Assembly (NCBI GenBank): GCA_002401945.1
Contig: NVUP01000043.1
Location: 8,169 to 14,804, forward strand
DNA from: Paracoccaceae bacterium
GTDB lineage: Bacteria; Pseudomonadota; Alphaproteobacteria; Rhodobacterales; Rhodobacteraceae
Length of the DNA stretch: 6,636 nucleotides
Direction: 5' to 3'
Shown: piece after piece, positions 6,044-6,636 of the stretch
Numbering within the stretch: the first letter of the stretch is position 1
Layout: every line of letters begins with the position of its first letter
Translations under genes and position numbers: made by a program
Notes under the pieces: generated by a model
The model's input: only the letters and a program-made list of their open reading frames with translations
Told to the model about the DNA's origin: nothing
Databases searched by the model: none

Positions 6044-6481
6044 CACCATTCGTGACGTCCTCAGAGAATGGCTGGTCAGAGTCCAAAAATTCCAACACTT
6101 GCATCGCAGCATCTCCGAGGCAAAACGGTTAGATCGGATGTTCGCCAAACTCGTGTTACGCAGACAGATGTGGGGCCGCGTTTGTTGTCTCGAAGGTGTC
6201 ACCTAAATCGAACCGAATGCAGCCTCTATCGACCGACAGAAGGACACGAGCCTGCCTATCGCGCGTTCCCGCCTCGCAAATTCACCTTTCGCAACCGAAG
6301 GATCACTGTCCGCTTCTACGCATCCGAGAGAATGCGCAAAACGCACTGCCTGTGTATAGCTGCCATTGGCGTTGACTGCGGCGAACGGCTGGAAACCGCC
6401 CTTCAAGTCGATAATGTGCAGGGTGCAGCAATGTCACAAAAATGCTTTTAGCCGACATTGCAGGTGATGAGACCAACAAAC

Positions 6482-6531
6482 ACCGTTCAAAGAGTGTTTA
6501 AAGAGACGTCAAAACCGGCGTTTTGAACGGT
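6482..6531. repeat. Nested inverted repeats and 11-base-spaced direct repeat
   Basis: The outer arms ACCGTTCAAA (6482-6491) and TTTGAACGGT (6522-6531) are perfect reverse complements 30 bases apart. Inside, TCAAAAC (6509-6515) pairs with GTTTTGA (6520-6526) around CGGC and shares bases with the outer right arm, so the two folds exclude each other. TTCAAAGAG (6486-6494) is repeated as TTTAAAGAG (6497-6505) after one helical turn. This resembles a regulator binding region or a switching RNA leader upstream of the gene at the right edge. Confidence 0.4.
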
Positions 6532-6563
6532 TTGCGTCACCGCCTGCCCAGTTACTGCAATTA

Positions 6564-6576
6564 TTTGTGTCACAAA
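6564..6576. promoter_or_regulatory. Perfect palindrome TTTGTGTCACAAA, possible operator
   Basis: A 6-1-6 perfect dyad lies about 55-65 bases upstream of the putative start codon at the right edge. TGTCACAAAA also occurs once more at 6431-6440. The position suits a transcription-factor site, but no known consensus is matched. Confidence 0.3.
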
Positions 6577-6631
6577 ACTCCGTCCCTCATGACACCCTGA
6601 TCCGTTACAGTTCCCCCAAAGGGAGTCGATG

Positions 6632-6636
6632 ATGCG
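6632..6636 (+). CDS. Possible start of a gene leaving the right edge
   Basis: AAAGGGAG (6618-6625) is a good Shine-Dalgarno match and lies 6 bases before ATG 6632; a second ATG at 6629 is only 3 bases away. The upstream 150 bases carry dyads and no competing frame, which suits a promoter region. Only the first codons are visible, so the product cannot be named. Confidence 0.3.

Larger units (their letters stand above)
5893..6628. other. Gene-poor stretch of about 735 bp with scattered inverted repeats
   Basis: No reading frame here has a recognisable domain, a good ribosome binding site and plausible codon use together. Short frames of 67-127 codons exist on both strands (for example 5913-6206 plus, 6068-6451 plus, 6203-6406 minus). 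They overlap one another and are rich in Cys, Arg, Ser and His in the manner of noncoding translations. I see no tRNA or known RNA gene. The stretch should contain the rpsU promoter, but no clear -35/-10 pair stands out. Dyads occur at 5909-5931, 6025-6043, 6482-6531 and 6564-6576. Confidence 0.5.

Noticed and set aside
6190..6225. GGTTCGATT on the minus strand resembling a tRNA T-loop
   Set aside because: The flanking bases do not form a T-stem and no acceptor stem or anticodon arm is present.
5886..6451. Overlapping short frames on both strands upstream of rpsU
   Set aside because: No domains, poor starts, mutually overlapping, and Cys/Arg/His-rich composition; none supportable as a gene.

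Overview
The window looks like accessory chromosome from an alphaproteobacterium, most likely a marine Rhodobacteraceae (roseobacter-type) strain. The basis is the alphaproteobacterial-type S21 protein, the moderately high GC content, and a late-control-D / Com / Dam phage cassette of the kind carried by prophages of this group. No database search was possible, so the taxonomic call is inference.

Layout. (1) 1-140: the end of a broken reading frame resembling an HK97-type phage prohead protease, cut off by the left edge. (2) 251-290 and 324-3614, minus strand: a large autotransporter with its own terminator. It has a signal peptide, a unique N-terminal region, five tandem 88-residue HYR-like repeats (exactly 264 bp each), two Ig-like domains and a C-terminal beta-barrel. 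(3) 3837-4202, plus strand: the C-terminal third of a phage late control protein D (baseplate hub), with its front end missing. (4) 4344-5329, plus strand: com, encoding a small zinc-finger protein like Mu Com, overlapping a D12-class DNA adenine methylase. Two strong hairpins follow. (5) 5619-5878, minus strand: rpsU (ribosomal protein S21) with a textbook terminator and a leader hairpin over its ribosome binding site. (6) 5893-6628: about 735 bp with no convincing gene but several inverted repeats, ending in what may be the ribosome binding site and first codons of a gene that leaves the window.

Interpretation. In siphovirus- and P2-like prophages of this type the usual order is portal, prohead protease, capsid, tail genes, D, com, dam. 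Here the protease remnant and the D remnant lie on either side of the autotransporter, and everything expected between them is absent. The simplest reading is a decayed prophage whose structural core was deleted and replaced by, or collapsed around, a surface-protein gene, leaving com-dam apparently intact. The com-dam overlap recalls com-mom of phage Mu, where Com switches on translation of a DNA-modification gene. The autotransporter has a run of eight A residues directly after its preferred start codon and near-identical internal repeats, so it could vary in expression or length.
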